NCBI RefSeq assembly: GCF_007923445.1
Contig: NZ_VOJI01000024.1
Coordinates: forward strand, 1-45,282
Source: Puniceibacterium confluentis
Lineage (GTDB): Bacteria; Pseudomonadota; Alphaproteobacteria; Rhodobacterales; Rhodobacteraceae
Direction: 5' to 3'
Length of the DNA stretch: 45,282 nt
The notes beneath the pieces are model-generated. The model did no database searches and was not told where the DNA came from. It worked only from the letters and a program-made list of their open reading frames with translations. Each line of letters begins with the position of its first letter. Position 1 is the first letter of the stretch. The translations under genes and the position numbers were made by a program. Shown piece after piece: positions 25,643 to 35,997 of the stretch.

Positions 25643-26659
25643 TCAGAAGGTGTCTTCCATCTTCTTGGCAAGGTCTTCGATGTTGTCCGGCGGCCAGTCC
25701 TCGACATCCATGCCGAGGTGCAGGCCCATGCCGGACAGAACCTCTTTGATCTCGTTCAGCGACTTGCGGCCAAAGTTCGGCGTGCGCAGCATCTCTGCTT
25801 CGGTCTTCTGGATCAGATCGCCGATGTAAACGATGTTGTCGTTCTTGAGGCAGTTTGCCGAACGCACCGACAGTTCCAGCTCGTCCACTTTCTTGAGCAG
25901 AAGCGGGTTGAACTCGAGCCCGTCGTCATCGTCCTGACGGTTGGCCGATTCCGGCTCGTCAAAGTTGACGAAGATCGACAGCTGGTCCTGAACGATCCGC
26001 GCGGCATAGGCCACGGCATCCTCAGGCGTCAGCGACCCGTCGGTTTCGATCTTCATGGTCAGCTTGTCATAGTCCAGGACCTGGCCCTCGCGGGTGGGCT
26101 GAACGTCATAGGCGACCTTCTTGACCGGTGAATAGATCGCGTCGATCGGAATCATGCCGATGGGGGCGTCTTCCGGCTTGTTCTTGTCAGCCGAAACATA
26201 ACCCTTGCCGGTGTTCACGGTCAGTTCCATGAACAGATCCGCACCATCGTCGAGGTGGCAGATCACGTGTTCCTTGTTCAGGATCTCGATGCCGTTGGAT
26301 TCCGAGATGTCGCCCGCAGTCACGACGCCGGGGCCCTTGGCATTGATCGACAGGCGCTTGGGCCCTTCGACTTCCATGCGCAGGGAAACCCCCTTGAGGT
26401 TCAGGACGATGTCTGTCACGTCTTCACGCACACCGGCGACAGACGAAAATTCGTGCAACACGTTGTCGATCTGCACGGAGGTGATGGCAGCCCCCTGCAG
26501 CGAAGACAGAAGCACGCGCCGCAGCGCGTTGCCAAGGGTCAGACCAAAGCCGCGCTCGAGCGGTTCCGCGATGACGGTCGCGACGCGGGTCGGATCGTTG
26601 CCCGGCTTCACTTCAAGCTGCGTCGGCTTGATCAGTTCAGCCCAGTTCTTGTGGATCAT
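25643..26659 (-). CDS. rpoA: RNA polymerase alpha subunit
   Basis: Alpha subunit of 338 residues from the ATG at 26659 ([17 protein letters not shown]), with GGAGGGA upstream. The N-terminal domain (about 1-235) dimerises and contacts beta and beta-prime; [26 protein letters not shown] is its hallmark. The C-terminal domain (about 255-330, [29 protein letters not shown]) binds UP-element DNA and activators. rpsD is absent from between rpsK and rpoA, as in most alphaproteobacteria. Confidence 0.98.
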   Translation of the reverse strand: MIHKNWAELIKPTQLEVKPGNDPTRVATVIAEPLERGFGLTLGNALRRVLLSSLQGAAITSVQIDNVLHEFSSVAGVREDVTDIVLNLKGVSLRMEVEGPKRLSINAKGPGVVTAGDISESNGIEILNKEHVICHLDDGADLFMELTVNTGKGYVSADKNKPEDAPIGMIPIDAIYSPVKKVAYDVQPTREGQVLDYDKLTMKIETDGSLTPEDAVAYAARIVQDQLSIFVNFDEPESANRQDDDDGLEFNPLLLKKVDELELSVRSANCLKNDNIVYIGDLIQKTEAEMLRTPNFGRKSLNEIKEVLSGMGLHLGMDVEDWPPDNIEDLAKKMEDTF

Positions 26660-26726
26660 ACGTCCCTCCATTCCAGTTTCTGCCCCATGTCCTAAAGACA
26701 AAAACGCCCGAGGTTAAAATGACGGA

Positions 26727-26757
26727 TTGGGGCCGTGCGCAAATGGCGCGGCCCCAA
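26727..26757 (-). other. Strong hairpin between rpsK and rpoA
   Basis: TTGGGGCCG and its complement, extended by GCGC pairs, enclose a short A-rich loop just after the rpsK stop. The downstream minus-strand sequence reaches TTTT only after 9 bases, so a partial terminator or mRNA processing site is more likely than a full stop. Confidence 0.55.
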
Positions 26758-26773
26758 CCGAAAATAAGTGGGA

Positions 26774-27166
26774 TCAGACCCGGCGGCGCTTTGGCGGGCG
26801 GCAGCCGTTGTGCGCCATCGGGGTCACATCACGGATCGAGGTGATGTTGAAACCGACAGCCGCCAGAGCGCGCAGTGCCGATTCACGGCCCGAACCGGGA
26901 CCCTGCACTTCGACTTCGATGGTCTTGACGCCATGTTCCTGCGCCTTGCGGCCGGCGTCTTCGGCGGCCAGCTGGGCTGCATAGGGAGTCGACTTGCGCG
27001 ACCCCTTGAAGCCCATGGTTCCGGCCGAGGACCATGCAATGGCGTTGCCCTGCACGTCCGAGATCAGGATCTTGGTGTTGTTGAACGAAGAATTCACATG
27101 CGCCACACCTGCGGCGATGTTCTTGGAGACCTTCTTCTTGCCTGCGCGACGAGTATCACGTGCCAT
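26774..27166 (-). CDS. rpsK: 30S ribosomal protein S11
   Basis: S11 of 130 residues lining the mRNA exit platform. Typical features are [18 protein letters not shown], the [14 protein letters not shown] segment and the C-terminal [12 protein letters not shown]. It lies 15 bases after rpsM and before rpoA, the standard alpha-operon order. Confidence 0.98.
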   Translation of the reverse strand: MARDTRRAGKKKVSKNIAAGVAHVNSSFNNTKILISDVQGNAIAWSSAGTMGFKGSRKSTPYAAQLAAEDAGRKAQEHGVKTIEVEVQGPGSGRESALRALAAVGFNITSIRDVTPMAHNGCRPPKRRRV

Positions 27167-27181
27167 GTTGTCAGCCCTCCC

Positions 27182-27550
27182 TTATTTCTTCTTGCCGGCA
27201 ATGGCCTTTGCGGGGCCTTTGCGGGTACGTGCGTTGGTGTGGGTCCGCTGACCGCGCACCGGCAGGTTGCGGCGGTGACGCAGGCCACGATAGCAGCCGA
27301 GGTCCATCAGACGCTTGATGTTCATCTGGGTCTCGCGACGCAGGTCGCCTTCGACGCTGTAGGTCGAATCGATGTGTTCGCGGATGGCGAGCACTTCGGC
27401 GTCGGAGAGTTCGTTCACACGACGCGCGGCGTCGATGTTTACGGCTTCACAGATGGCCTTTGCCGAAGCATGGCCAATTCCGGTGATGTAGGTGAGGGCA
27501 ATCGGGACCCGTTTGTGGGTCGGGATGTTAACGCCGGCGATACGTGCCAC
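27182..27550 (-). CDS. rpsM: 30S ribosomal protein S13
   Basis: S13 of 122 residues at the head of the 30S subunit, contacting tRNA in the P site. It begins [22 protein letters not shown]; the initiation codon is GTG at 27548-27550, with AAGGAAAG upstream. The C-terminus carries the basic [13 protein letters not shown] motif. It is the first gene of the alpha operon segment. Confidence 0.98.
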   Translation of the reverse strand: MARIAGVNIPTHKRVPIALTYITGIGHASAKAICEAVNIDAARRVNELSDAEVLAIREHIDSTYSVEGDLRRETQMNIKRLMDLGCYRGLRHRRNLPVRGQRTHTNARTRKGPAKAIAGKKK

Positions 27551-27863
27551 GTGTCTTTCCTTTTCGTTGCGGGTCCGTAGTTCCAGACCCTTTTTTCACA
27601 ACATCAAGCCCGAGGCGACTGCCTGCGGGCTTGCGGCTGATCAGGTGTTCTTGCAGGGCACTGCGCTCGAGCCTGCAAAAGCGATTCTCTGTAAGAGATA
27701 GGGGTGGGTATGGGGATTCCGGCGGAGCGTCAAGCCCGTTTCTCACGCGCCGTTCCGTCACCCGGCTCCGGGACGCCGACCCGGTGTCCCGGGTTGGCAT
27801 TCCGCGGCGAATCCCCACGGGGCACCGATCCGCAATCCCGCCGGTCCGGTCGCGACGCGCCCG
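27551..27863 (-). promoter_or_regulatory. Control region before the alpha operon
   Basis: This 313-base gap between adk and rpsM has no gene. It holds a candidate promoter (27707-27733: TTGACG, 15 bases, CATACC; a 17-base spacing gives TACCCA instead) and a long hairpin at 27605-27631 (AAGCCCG and AGGC paired with GCCT and CGGGCTT) in the transcribed leader. A leader hairpin could serve autoregulation by a ribosomal protein, S4 in Escherichia coli, but no known motif was recognised. Confidence 0.5.
27605..27631 (-). other. Leader hairpin upstream of rpsM
   Basis: An 11-bp stem with one bulged base and a 4-base loop lies about 55 bases before the rpsM start. It is not followed by a T-run in the direction of transcription, so it is not a standard terminator and is more likely a leader structure. 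Confidence 0.6.
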
Positions 27864-28504
27864 TCAGCCCTGCAGCTTTTCCGCGATGGCGGCCTTGACC
27901 TCGTCCATCTCGCCCAGGCCATCGACCCGGCAGTGCTGCCCCTTGGCGTAGTAATAGCCGATCAGTGGCGAGGTCTGCTTGTAGTATTCCATCAGGCGCT
28001 TCTTGAGACTCTCGGCATTGTCATCCGCCCGGCGCTTGAATTCTGTGCCGCCGCAGTTGACGCATTTCCCATCCGCCGGAATTGGCTTGGTCAGATCGTT
28101 GTAGACCTCGCCGCAACTGGCACAGGTCGAACGCGCGGTGATGCGGCTGACCAGTGCCTCATCGTTGACCCGCAGCTCGATCACCTTGTCCAGTGTCTGA
28201 CCGTTTTCCTCCAGCAGCTCGGCCAGAGCATCCGCCTGCTTCAGCGTGCGCGGGAAGCCGTCAAAGATCAGCCCGCCGCCGGTATCGCCCTGGAGCTTTT
28301 CGCGGATCAGCCCGATCACGATCTCGTCGGTGACCAGTTCGCCCCGCGCCATGACGTCCGCCACGATGCGGCCCATTTCGGTGCCGCTGTCCTTGGCCTC
28401 GCGCAGCATGTCGCCGGTCGAGAGCTGGATCATGTTGCGTTCGTCCACAAGCATACGCGCCTGGGTGCCCTTGCCGGCACCCGGCGGTCCAAGAAGAATG
28501 ATGT

Positions 28505-28508
<4 letters not shown>
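27864..28508 (-). CDS. adk: Adenylate kinase, zinc-LID type
   Basis: Catalyses ATP + AMP to 2 ADP. The 214-residue protein has the P-loop [10 protein letters not shown] (8-17), the AMP site FDGFPRT (82-88) and a long LID with four cysteines, Cys129, Cys132, Cys149 and Cys152, expected to hold structural zinc, unlike the zinc-free LID of Escherichia coli. It overlaps secY by four bases, the conserved secY-adk pairing. Confidence 0.98.
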
Positions 28509-29869
<1,361 letters not shown>

Positions 29870-29893
29870 GAGGAATCTCTCTTGTCAGACAAA

Positions 29894-29927
29894 CGCCGCC
29901 CGGAGCGGTTTAACGGCTCGGGCGGCG
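29894..29927 (-). terminator. GC hairpin between rplO and secY
   Basis: An 8-bp stem (CGCCGCCC/GGGCGGCG) continued by GAGC/GCTC after one bulge, followed on the minus strand by GTTTGTC. It may reduce read-through from rplO into secY. The poor T-run argues against complete termination. Confidence 0.55.
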
Positions 29928-29979
29928 TCGGGGAAAACCTGAAGCTTATGTAAGCGGCGCAGCGGCCGCTCACAACCGG

Positions 29980-30456
29980 TTATTCGGCCGCTTTAGCCTG
30001 AGCGGTGATCGTGATCGACCCGCCGGCCTTTTCGACCGCCTCGACCGCTGACTTCGAAGCCCCGGTCACGGCGAGGTCCAGCTTGGTGCCGAACACGCCC
30101 TTGGCCAGAACCCGGACACCGTCCAGCTTGCGGCGCACCAGACCCGAAGCGATCAGCGCCTCTTCGGTGATCTGCGCCGAGGCATCGATCTTGCCGGCCT
30201 GCACGAACTTCTCGATCAGGCCCAGGTTGACAACGGCATAGGCCTTGCGGTTCGGCTTGTTGAAGCCGCGCTTGGGCAGACGCTGGTAGAGCGGCATCTG
30301 GCCGCCCTCGTAGCCGTTGATCGCCACGCCGGAACGGGATTTCTGACCCTTGATACCCCGGCCACCGGTCTTGCCCATGCCCGAGCCGGCGCCGCGGCCG
30401 ATACGCTTCTTGCGCTTGGTTGCGCCGGGATTGTCGTGCAGTTCATGCAGTTTCAT
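29980..30456 (-). CDS. rplO: 50S ribosomal protein L15
   Basis: L15 of 158 residues from the ATG at 30456 with AAAGGAG upstream. The N-terminus [22 protein letters not shown] and the glycine-rich [18 protein letters not shown] region are diagnostic. It is a late assembly protein of the 50S subunit. It is cut off from rpmD by a GFA-family gene and has its own promoter at 30553-30581. Confidence 0.98.
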   Translation of the reverse strand: MKLHELHDNPGATKRKKRIGRGAGSGMGKTGGRGIKGQKSRSGVAINGYEGGQMPLYQRLPKRGFNKPNRKAYAVVNLGLIEKFVQAGKIDASAQITEEALIASGLVRRKLDGVRVLAKGVFGTKLDLAVTGASKSAVEAVEKAGGSITITAQAKAAE

Positions 30457-30552
30457 GTCGCTTCTCCTTTGCCGGAACTGCCCTCCAGCGACGGAGTGGG
30501 CAAACACGGCGTTTCAGATGAATGAGTCGCGGCCCCGCAGGACCACCGGGGG

Positions 30553-30581
30553 CGTATAGACCCACAACCGGCCGGGTTCAA
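30553..30581 (-). promoter_or_regulatory. Sigma-70 promoter for rplO-secY-adk
   Basis: On the minus strand TTGAAC (30576-30581) and TATACG (30553-30558) are separated by exactly 17 bases, about 95 bases before rplO. This allows rplO, secY and adk to be expressed despite the terminators upstream. Confidence 0.78.
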
Positions 30582-30627
30582 GCCTCTCCGCTCCCGGCTT
30601 CTTCTCTTGGCAAATACTCCGGGGAGC

Positions 30628-30647
30628 GCGAGGGGCCGGCCCCTCGC
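30628..30647. repeat. Perfect 20-bp palindrome in a REP-like element
   Basis: GCGAGGGGCC and its exact reverse complement abut with no loop. Just before it (from about 30604) is CTTGGCAAATACTCCGGGG. This combination recalls dispersed intergenic repeats of Rhodobacteraceae genomes (from memory, not checked). Only one copy is in this window. Confidence 0.5.
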
Positions 30648-30670
30648 TGTCGGGCGGGCACAAACAAGAA

Positions 30671-30694
30671 CGTCCCCCGGAATTTCGGGGGACG
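30671..30694 (-). terminator. Terminator after the GFA-family gene
   Basis: A perfect 9-bp stem (CGTCCCCCG/CGGGGGACG) with a 6-base loop, followed on the minus strand by TTCTTGTTTG, lies 22 bases after the GFA-family stop codon. Confidence 0.85.
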
Positions 30695-30716
30695 CATCCG
30701 AGCAGGCTGTCAGCGC

Positions 30717-31157
30717 TCAGGCCGAAGCGGGCCAGCTGAAATCCGGGCGCAGGCCTTCATAGACCGGCCGGCCATCCGAAGGTTTGGCGTAGCCCTTGGA
30801 GTCATCGTAGAACGCATGGTAGCTCGCGTCCGGGAAGGCGGCGTCGTCATACCCCATGACATTGGGCACGGCGACCCGAATCCGCTTTTCCTTGTCGTCA
30901 AGCATCAGCGCGGCGCCACATTCACCACAGGTGCACAGTTCCAGCGGGCCATTGGGATTCTCGGCATTGAACGGCTGGCGCTTCATCTTCTCGGGATGAT
31001 CGACAGAGACGTCGCCGTATTTGAAAAACGCCACATGGGTGTGCTGCTGGCCGGTGACGCCCTTGCAGACATTGCAGTGGCACTCGTGGTTGTCGATCGG
31101 CTCTGCGTTCGCCTTGATGTGCACGTGGTCGCATCCACCGGTATAGGGACTGGACAT
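30717..31157 (-). CDS. GFA-family zinc-binding protein
   Basis: Protein of 146 residues in the GFA/CENP-V family, named after a glutathione-dependent formaldehyde-activating enzyme whose enzyme role has been disputed. Zinc-ligand cysteines are seen at Cys9, Cys26, Cys28 and Cys31 (CHCNVC) and Cys75, Cys77 and Cys80 (CTCGEC). AGGAGGAG precedes the ATG. It is inserted between rpmD and rplO and has terminators on both sides, so it forms its own unit; no promoter was recognised in 31158-31406. Its substrate is unknown, and the position need not mean a ribosomal role. Confidence 0.85.
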   Translation of the reverse strand: MSSPYTGGCDHVHIKANAEPIDNHECHCNVCKGVTGQQHTHVAFFKYGDVSVDHPEKMKRQPFNAENPNGPLELCTCGECGAALMLDDKEKRIRVAVPNVMGYDDAAFPDASYHAFYDDSKGYAKPSDGRPVYEGLRPDFSWPASA

Positions 31158-31337
31158 GATTTCTCCTCCTGTTGTGCGCGCCTCACGGTTCGCGCGCCTC
31201 CCGAGGGGACAGCAAACCGGTGCAAAAAGCGATACGGACTTTCGGATCGTCAGAGCGCCCTGCCCGCACCGTCAGCCGCCTTTCGGGTGGTCTGGTGCCG
31301 GACGTCCCCTGTGGGACGGGTTGCGCCGGACGCACGG

Positions 31338-31368
31338 CAAAACGCCCCCCGGTTTCCCGAGGGGCGTT
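31338..31368 (-). terminator. Terminator after rpmD
   Basis: An 8-bp stem (AACGCCCC/GGGGCGTT) extended by CGG/CCG after one mismatch, followed on the minus strand by GTTTTG, about 40 bases after rpmD. It ends the rpmC-to-rpmD segment. Confidence 0.85.
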
Positions 31369-31406
31369 CAAGAATGCGTGCACTCAGGCGTCAGCCCGAT
31401 GCGACC

Positions 31407-31595
31407 TCAGCCGCGCTCTTCGATGATGGTGACCAGGTGCGGGATCTTGTTGACCATGCCGCGCACGGCAGGCGTGTCTTCAAGTTCACGGGTCTTGTGC
31501 ATCTTGTTCAGGCCCAGACCAATCAGGGTCTGGCGCTGCTTTTCGGGGCGGCGGATCGGCGAGCCGATCTGCTTGACGACGATGGTTTTTGCCAT
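31407..31595 (-). CDS. rpmD: 50S ribosomal protein L30
   Basis: L30 of 62 residues ([31 protein letters not shown] in outline), normal length. TAAGGAG lies 7 bases before the ATG. It normally precedes rplO directly; here 950 bases with a foreign gene separate them. Confidence 0.97.
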   Translation of the reverse strand: MAKTIVVKQIGSPIRRPEKQRQTLIGLGLNKMHKTRELEDTPAVRGMVNKIPHLVTIIEERG

Positions 31596-31607
31596 GTTCT
31601 CAGCTCC

Positions 31608-32186
31608 TTACGCTTCTGCCGGCTCGGCAGCGGGGGCGTCTTCCTTGTGGCCAAGAATGTCACCGACCTTCTTGCCACGGCGCTGTGCGACCATACGGGG
31701 GCTGGTTTCCTTGCCCAGACCGTCGAGCGTAGCGCGGATCATGTTGTAGGGGTTCTGCGAACCGATCGACTTGGCGACAACGTCCTGGACGCCCAGCATC
31801 TCGAATACGGCACGCATCGGACCACCGGCGATGATACCGGTACCCTGCGGCGCGGTGCGCATGACCACCTTACCGGCGCCGTGACGGCCCTCGATGTCGT
31901 GGTGCAGCGTGCGGCCTTCGCGCAGCGGCACGCGCATCATCTTGCGCTTGGCCTGCTCGGTCGCCTTGCGGATCGCTTCGGGAACTTCCTTGGCTTTACC
32001 TTTGCCAAAGCCGACACGGCCCTTCTGGTCACCCACAACGACAAGAGCGGCGAAGCCAAAGCGCTTACCACCCTTTACGGTCTTGGACACCCGGTTGATC
32101 GCAACCAGACGATCGGCGAATTCGGGGTTGGACTCTTCGCGGTCACGGCGGTTGCCACCACCCCGACGGTTTTCACGTTCTGCCAT
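31608..32186 (-). CDS. rpsE: 30S ribosomal protein S5
   Basis: S5 of 192 residues from the ATG at 32186 with AAGGA upstream; an upstream extension to 32276 is unlikely. It has the double-stranded RNA-binding N-domain ([21 protein letters not shown]) and the [13 protein letters not shown] segment, and takes part in decoding fidelity. The C-terminus is acidic and alanine-rich. Confidence 0.98.
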   Translation of the reverse strand: MAERENRRGGGNRRDREESNPEFADRLVAINRVSKTVKGGKRFGFAALVVVGDQKGRVGFGKGKAKEVPEAIRKATEQAKRKMMRVPLREGRTLHHDIEGRHGAGKVVMRTAPQGTGIIAGGPMRAVFEMLGVQDVVAKSIGSQNPYNMIRATLDGLGKETSPRMVAQRRGKKVGDILGHKEDAPAAEPAEA

Positions 32187-32278
32187 GTAGAGGCATCCTT
32201 GTACTGTGGTGCCGGAAGCACCCGATTTTCTCGATCCTCGGTGGGCCCGGCCCTGCGGCACCGGCCCCCGGATCATCG

Positions 32279-32301
32279 AGGGGGCCCTGAACAGGCCCCC
32301 T
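32279..32301 (-). other. Hairpin between rplR and rpsE
   Basis: A perfect 8-bp stem (AGGGGGCC/GGCCCCCT) with a 7-base loop lies in the 124-base gap after rplR. No T-run follows. It may be a processing or stabilising element within the operon. Confidence 0.5.
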
Positions 32302-32310
32302 GCGCTTTGT

Positions 32311-32670
32311 TTAGATCTTCAGACCTGCTTCACGTGCAGCGTCGGCCAGAGCCTTCACCTTGCCGTGGAACAGGAAACCGCCGCGGTCGAAATAGGCTTC
32401 TTCCACACCGGCCTTCTTGGCACGCTCGGCAATCGCGGTGCCCACCTTGGCGGCGGCCTCCACGTTGTTCTTGCCGACGACGCCCAGATCCTTCTCGAGA
32501 GAAGAAGCCGACGCCAGCGTCACGCCATTCACATCGTCGATCAGCTGAACGCTGATGTTCTTGTTGGAGCGGTGAACCGACAGGCGCACGCGCCCTGCAT
32601 TCACTGCCCGCAGTTTGTTCCGTACGCGCAGACGGCGCTTCAGGAACAGATCTCTTTTGCTGTTTGCCAT
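32311..32670 (-). CDS. rplR: 50S ribosomal protein L18
   Basis: L18 of 119 residues, which binds 5S rRNA with L5 and L25. Typical are [24 protein letters not shown] and the C-terminal [24 protein letters not shown]. It sits between rplF and rpsE as in other bacteria. Confidence 0.98.
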   Translation of the reverse strand: MANSKRDLFLKRRLRVRNKLRAVNAGRVRLSVHRSNKNISVQLIDDVNGVTLASASSLEKDLGVVGKNNVEAAAKVGTAIAERAKKAGVEEAYFDRGGFLFHGKVKALADAAREAGLKI

Positions 32671-32681
32671 AATGCGCGTCC

Positions 32682-33215
32682 TTACTTCTTCTTGCCTTCC
32701 TTCTGGAAGATAAATTCGCCCTTGTACCGGATACCCTTGCCTTTGTAAGGCTCGGGCCGGCGCCAGTCGCGAATATTGGCGGCCACCTGTCCAACCAGCT
32801 GAATATCGTGACCTTCCACGATAATCTCGGTCGGCTTCGGTGCAGTGACCGTCACTCCATCAGGGATTTCAAAGTTGACATCATGGCTGAGGCCGAGGTT
32901 CAGTTTCAGGACTTTGCCCTGAAGCTGCGCCCGGTAACCCACGCCGCGGATTTCAAGCTCTTTCTTGAAGACGTCGGACACGCCGTGAACCATGTTCGCA
33001 ATCACTGTGCGAGTCATGCCCCACTGCTGGCGCGCGCGCTTGGACTTGCCGCGGGGGCTGACGGTGATTTCGTCATTCTCCACGGTCAAAGTCACGTCGT
33101 CGGTTGCGGTGAAGCTCTTGGTTCCTTTGGAACCCTTCACTTCGATGGTCTGACCGGAGAGCGTTGCGGACACGCCCGAAGGCAGGCCGACCGGTTTTTT
33201 CCCAATACGAGACAT
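32682..33215 (-). CDS. rplF: 50S ribosomal protein L6
   Basis: L6 of 177 residues with the two-domain repeat structure. [15 protein letters not shown] at the N-terminus and the C-terminal [20 protein letters not shown] are diagnostic. It lies near the factor-binding site of the 50S subunit. It follows rpsH after 12 bases. Confidence 0.98.
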   Translation of the reverse strand: MSRIGKKPVGLPSGVSATLSGQTIEVKGSKGTKSFTATDDVTLTVENDEITVSPRGKSKRARQQWGMTRTVIANMVHGVSDVFKKELEIRGVGYRAQLQGKVLKLNLGLSHDVNFEIPDGVTVTAPKPTEIIVEGHDIQLVGQVAANIRDWRRPEPYKGKGIRYKGEFIFQKEGKKK

Positions 33216-33227
33216 TACCAGTTCTCC

Positions 33228-33620
33228 TTAGAACACCGTGCAAAGCACTTCGCCGCCAACATTGGCCGCGCGTGCATGTGCATCCGACATCACGCCACGC
33301 GACGTGCTGACAATCGACACACCCAGACCCTGGCGGACCGTGGGGATGTCTTCAACGCCCAGATAAACGCGGCGACCGGGCGTGGAAACACGCTTGATCT
33401 CGCGGATGACGGGGGCGCCGTCAAAATACTTGAGGCTGATTTCGATGGCCGGGTGGCCGTCGGCACCGGTGGTTTTTTCGTAGCCGCGGATATAACCTTC
33501 GTCCGCAAGTACGTCGAGAACCCAGGCGCGCAGCTTGGAGGCGGGTGTCATCACGGTGGATTTGCCACGCATCTGAGCGTTGCGGATCCGAGTGAGCATA
33601 TCGCCGATAGGATCGTTCAT
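33228..33620 (-). CDS. rpsH: 30S ribosomal protein S8
   Basis: S8 of 130 residues binding the central domain of 16S rRNA; it is the translational repressor of the spc operon in Escherichia coli. [20 protein letters not shown] and the C-terminal [21 protein letters not shown] match the family. Confidence 0.98.
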   Translation of the reverse strand: MNDPIGDMLTRIRNAQMRGKSTVMTPASKLRAWVLDVLADEGYIRGYEKTTGADGHPAIEISLKYFDGAPVIREIKRVSTPGRRVYLGVEDIPTVRQGLGVSIVSTSRGVMSDAHARAANVGGEVLCTVF

Positions 33621-33632
33621 TCTATGCCCTCC

Positions 33633-33938
33633 TTACCAGCTTGACTTGACCATGCCGGGCAGTTGGCCTTTGGAGCCAAGATCGCGCAGCATGATACGGC
33701 TGATTTTCAGCTTGCGGTAATAGGCGTGCGGACGCCCCGTCAGCTGGCAGCGGTTGTGAAGACGGGTTGCCGAGCTGTTGCGCGGCAGTTCCGCCAGTTT
33801 GAGACGCGCCTTGAAGCGCTCCTCGAACGGCTTGGACTCGTCGGTGGCGGCGGCTTTCAGCTCAGCCCGCTTGGCAGCATACTTGGCCACCAGACGCTGG
33901 CGCTTCTTTTCGCGCTCGATCATGGATTTCTTTGCCAT
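33633..33938 (-). CDS. rpsN: 30S ribosomal protein S14, zinc-independent type
   Basis: S14 of 101 residues, the long form lacking the CxxC zinc ribbon; only one Cys is present ([20 protein letters not shown]). It belongs to the head of the 30S subunit. It lies between rplE and rpsH. Confidence 0.98.
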   Translation of the reverse strand: MAKKSMIEREKKRQRLVAKYAAKRAELKAAATDESKPFEERFKARLKLAELPRNSSATRLHNRCQLTGRPHAYYRKLKISRIMLRDLGSKGQLPGMVKSSW

Positions 33939-33951
33939 GTTCTGATTCCCC

Positions 33952-34515
33952 TCAGCTGTTGAACGGCATGTTGAAAGCTTTCAACAGCGCTTTGGCTTCT
34001 GCGTCGGTCTTGGCAGTCGTGCAGATCACGATGTCCATGCCCCAGTTCTCATCAACCTTGTCAAAGTTGATTTCCGGGAAGACGATGTGTTCCTTGAGGC
34101 CGGTGGCATAGTTGCCGCGGCCATCAAACGACTTGCCCGACACGCCACGGAAGTCGCGGATGCGGGGCATCGCCACGGTGATCAGGCGGTCGAGGAATTC
34201 GTACATACGATCCCCGCGCAGAGTCACCTTGGCACCGAGCGGCATCTCTTCGCGCACCCGGAAACCGGCAATGGATTTCTTGGCCTTGGTCACGACGGCC
34301 TTCTGGCCGGCGATCGTGGTCAGGTCATCCTGGGCCGACTTGGCTTTCTTGCTGTCACGGACGGCTTCTGCGCCACAGCCGATGTTCAGCACGATCTTGT
34401 CCAGACGCGGCACCATCATCATGTTGGAATAGCCGAACTCTTCTTTCAGAGCGGCCTTGATGGTGTCGTTGAACTGGGCCTTGAGGCGCGGGGTATAGTT
34501 TGCTGTATCAAGCAT
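33952..34515 (-). CDS. rplE: 50S ribosomal protein L5
   Basis: L5 of 187 residues, binding 5S rRNA and contacting P-site tRNA. It has [18 protein letters not shown] and [14 protein letters not shown]. Its start overlaps the rplX stop by 8 bases, indicating coupled translation. Confidence 0.98.
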   Translation of the reverse strand: MLDTANYTPRLKAQFNDTIKAALKEEFGYSNMMMVPRLDKIVLNIGCGAEAVRDSKKAKSAQDDLTTIAGQKAVVTKAKKSIAGFRVREEMPLGAKVTLRGDRMYEFLDRLITVAMPRIRDFRGVSGKSFDGRGNYATGLKEHIVFPEINFDKVDENWGMDIVICTTAKTDAEAKALLKAFNMPFNS

Positions 34516-34819
34516 CGATCACGTCCCCCGTGGTCTTGGCAAAACGCACCTTCTTGTCGCCTTCGATCTTGAAGCCGACGCGGGTGGGTTTGCCGTTTGC
34601 ATCTACCAAAGACAGGTTGCTCAGCTGGATCGGCATCGCCTTGGGGACGCGGCCGCCCTGCGAAGTCTGGCTTTGCTTGGTGTGACGCACGGCCATGTTC
34701 ACGCCCTCGACCACGGCCTTGCCAGCCTTGGGATCGACAACAGTGATTGTGCCTGTGGTGCCCTTGTCCTTGCCGGCAAGAACGATGACCTTGTCACCTT
34801 TGCGGAGTTTAGCAGCCAT
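34508..34819 (-). CDS. rplX: 50S ribosomal protein L24
   Basis: L24 of 103 residues, an early assembly protein near the exit tunnel. The KOW motif ([19 protein letters not shown]) is at the N-terminus. It shares 1 base with rplN and 8 with rplE. Confidence 0.98.
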   Translation of the reverse strand: MAAKLRKGDKVIVLAGKDKGTTGTITVVDPKAGKAVVEGVNMAVRHTKQSQTSQGGRVPKAMPIQLSNLSLVDANGKPTRVGFKIEGDKKVRFAKTTGDVIDA

Positions 34820-35187
34820 TACAGCACCTCCGGAGCAAGCGAGATGATCTTCATGAAGTTCTTGGCACGCAGCTCGCGCACGACCGGCCCGAAGATACGG
34901 GTACCGACCGGCTCACCTGCGTTGTTCAGGATCACGGCGGCGTTGCGGTCGAAACGGATGGCGGTGCCGTCCTCACGACGGACTTCTTTGGCGGTGCGTA
35001 CGACGACGGCCTTGCGGACGTCCCCTTTTTTCACGCGACCGCGCGGGATGGCTTCCTTGACCGAGACGACAATGATGTCGCCTACGGATGCGTACTTACG
35101 CTTGGAACCACCCAGAACCTTGATGCACTGCACCCGGCGAGCGCCGGAGTTGTCAGCGACATCCAGATTGGTCTGCATCTGGATCAT
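34819..35187 (-). CDS. rplN: 50S ribosomal protein L14
   Basis: L14 of 122 residues at the subunit interface. [27 protein letters not shown] is the standard N-terminus. It precedes rplX with a 1-base overlap; the 75 bases separating it from rpsQ hold nothing clear. Confidence 0.98.
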   Translation of the reverse strand: MIQMQTNLDVADNSGARRVQCIKVLGGSKRKYASVGDIIVVSVKEAIPRGRVKKGDVRKAVVVRTAKEVRREDGTAIRFDRNAAVILNNAGEPVGTRIFGPVVRELRAKNFMKIISLAPEVL

Positions 35188-35262
35188 GTGGTTTCTCCTG
35201 ACCTTTGGGGGGCTTGGTTAGCCTTCTCCCCATGGTTTCGATCAAACTGAAAGATCGGCGCC

Positions 35263-35493
35263 TTATTCGGCGACGACTTCCCAGCGTTTTGTCTTCGACT
35301 TGGGCGCGCATTCGATGATGCGGACCATGTCGCCAACCTGAAACTTCTCAGCTTCGTCGTGAGCCCGGTACTTCTTGGACTTACGGATGGTCTTTTGCAG
35401 AACCGGGTGCTTGAAGCGGCGCTCGACCGAGACGGTGACGGTCTGGGCGTTTGCAGTGCTTGTCACGGTGCCTTGCAGGATACGTTTGGGCAT
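35263..35493 (-). CDS. rpsQ: 30S ribosomal protein S17
   Basis: S17 of 76 residues with an OB fold binding 16S r[24 protein letters not shown] and [20 protein letters not shown] are typical. It lies 14 bases after rpmC. Confidence 0.97.
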   Translation of the reverse strand: MPKRILQGTVTSTANAQTVTVSVERRFKHPVLQKTIRKSKKYRAHDEAEKFQVGDMVRIIECAPKSKTKRWEVVAE

Positions 35494-35507
35494 CTGTCAG
35501 GCCTCCC

Positions 35508-35714
35508 TTATTCTGCCGAAGCCGCGTTAGCGGCCTTTTGGTTCAGCACGGTCTTGATCCGTGCCACGTCACGCCGCACGATCTTCATGCGCGAGGTGTT
35601 TTCCATCTGACCGGTGGCCTGCTGGAAACGCAGGTTGAAGGCCTCTTTTTTCAGAGAGACAAGCTCGTCCCGGAGCTGGTCCGGGGTCTTGTCATGCAGT
35701 TCCTTGGCGTTCAT
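35508..35714 (-). CDS. rpmC: 50S ribosomal protein L29
   Basis: L29 of 68 residues from the ATG at 35714 with GAAAGGAAGGG upstream, a helical protein at the tunnel exit and part of the docking site for nascent-chain factors. In most bacteria it follows rplP directly; here a four-gene block of 2.8 kb intervenes and rpmC heads a new transcription unit. Confidence 0.96.
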   Translation of the reverse strand: MNAKELHDKTPDQLRDELVSLKKEAFNLRFQQATGQMENTSRMKIVRRDVARIKTVLNQKAANAASAE

Positions 35715-35801
35715 GTCGCCCTTCCTTTCAACATCACCGGTAGGCCCCATGCCGATTTGCACGGGTCACCCTGATTCCGGTGGAGTCCATGATGAGGGGG
35801 T

Positions 35802-35830
35802 CGCATACAGGGGGATGTGGCGTATGGCAA
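35802..35830 (-). promoter_or_regulatory. Sigma-70 promoter for the rpmC-rpmD segment
   Basis: On the minus strand TTGCCA (35825-35830) and TATGCG (35802-35807) are 17 bases apart, about 90 bases before rpmC. The rest of 35715-35997 holds nothing recognisable. It fits the need to restart transcription after the block between rplP and rpmC. Confidence 0.7.
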
Positions 35831-35997
35831 GGGTCTTTGGCTGATATGCGCAGAGTCGGCTGGAAATTGTACGATCTGCAACGCGTGACCACCTGCGTCG
35901 ACGCCACTGCAGCCGACCGCGCGCCGACTGTCGGGGCCCGTCACGCGCCGGAACGGCACATGCCTGCTGCGCCCGGGCCCGTCGTGCTGCCCGGAAG

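Noticed and set aside
30522-32555. Plus-strand open frame of 677 codons across rplO upstream, GFA, rpmD and rpsE
   Set aside because: It is antisense to recognised genes and crosses terminators; no domain is visible.
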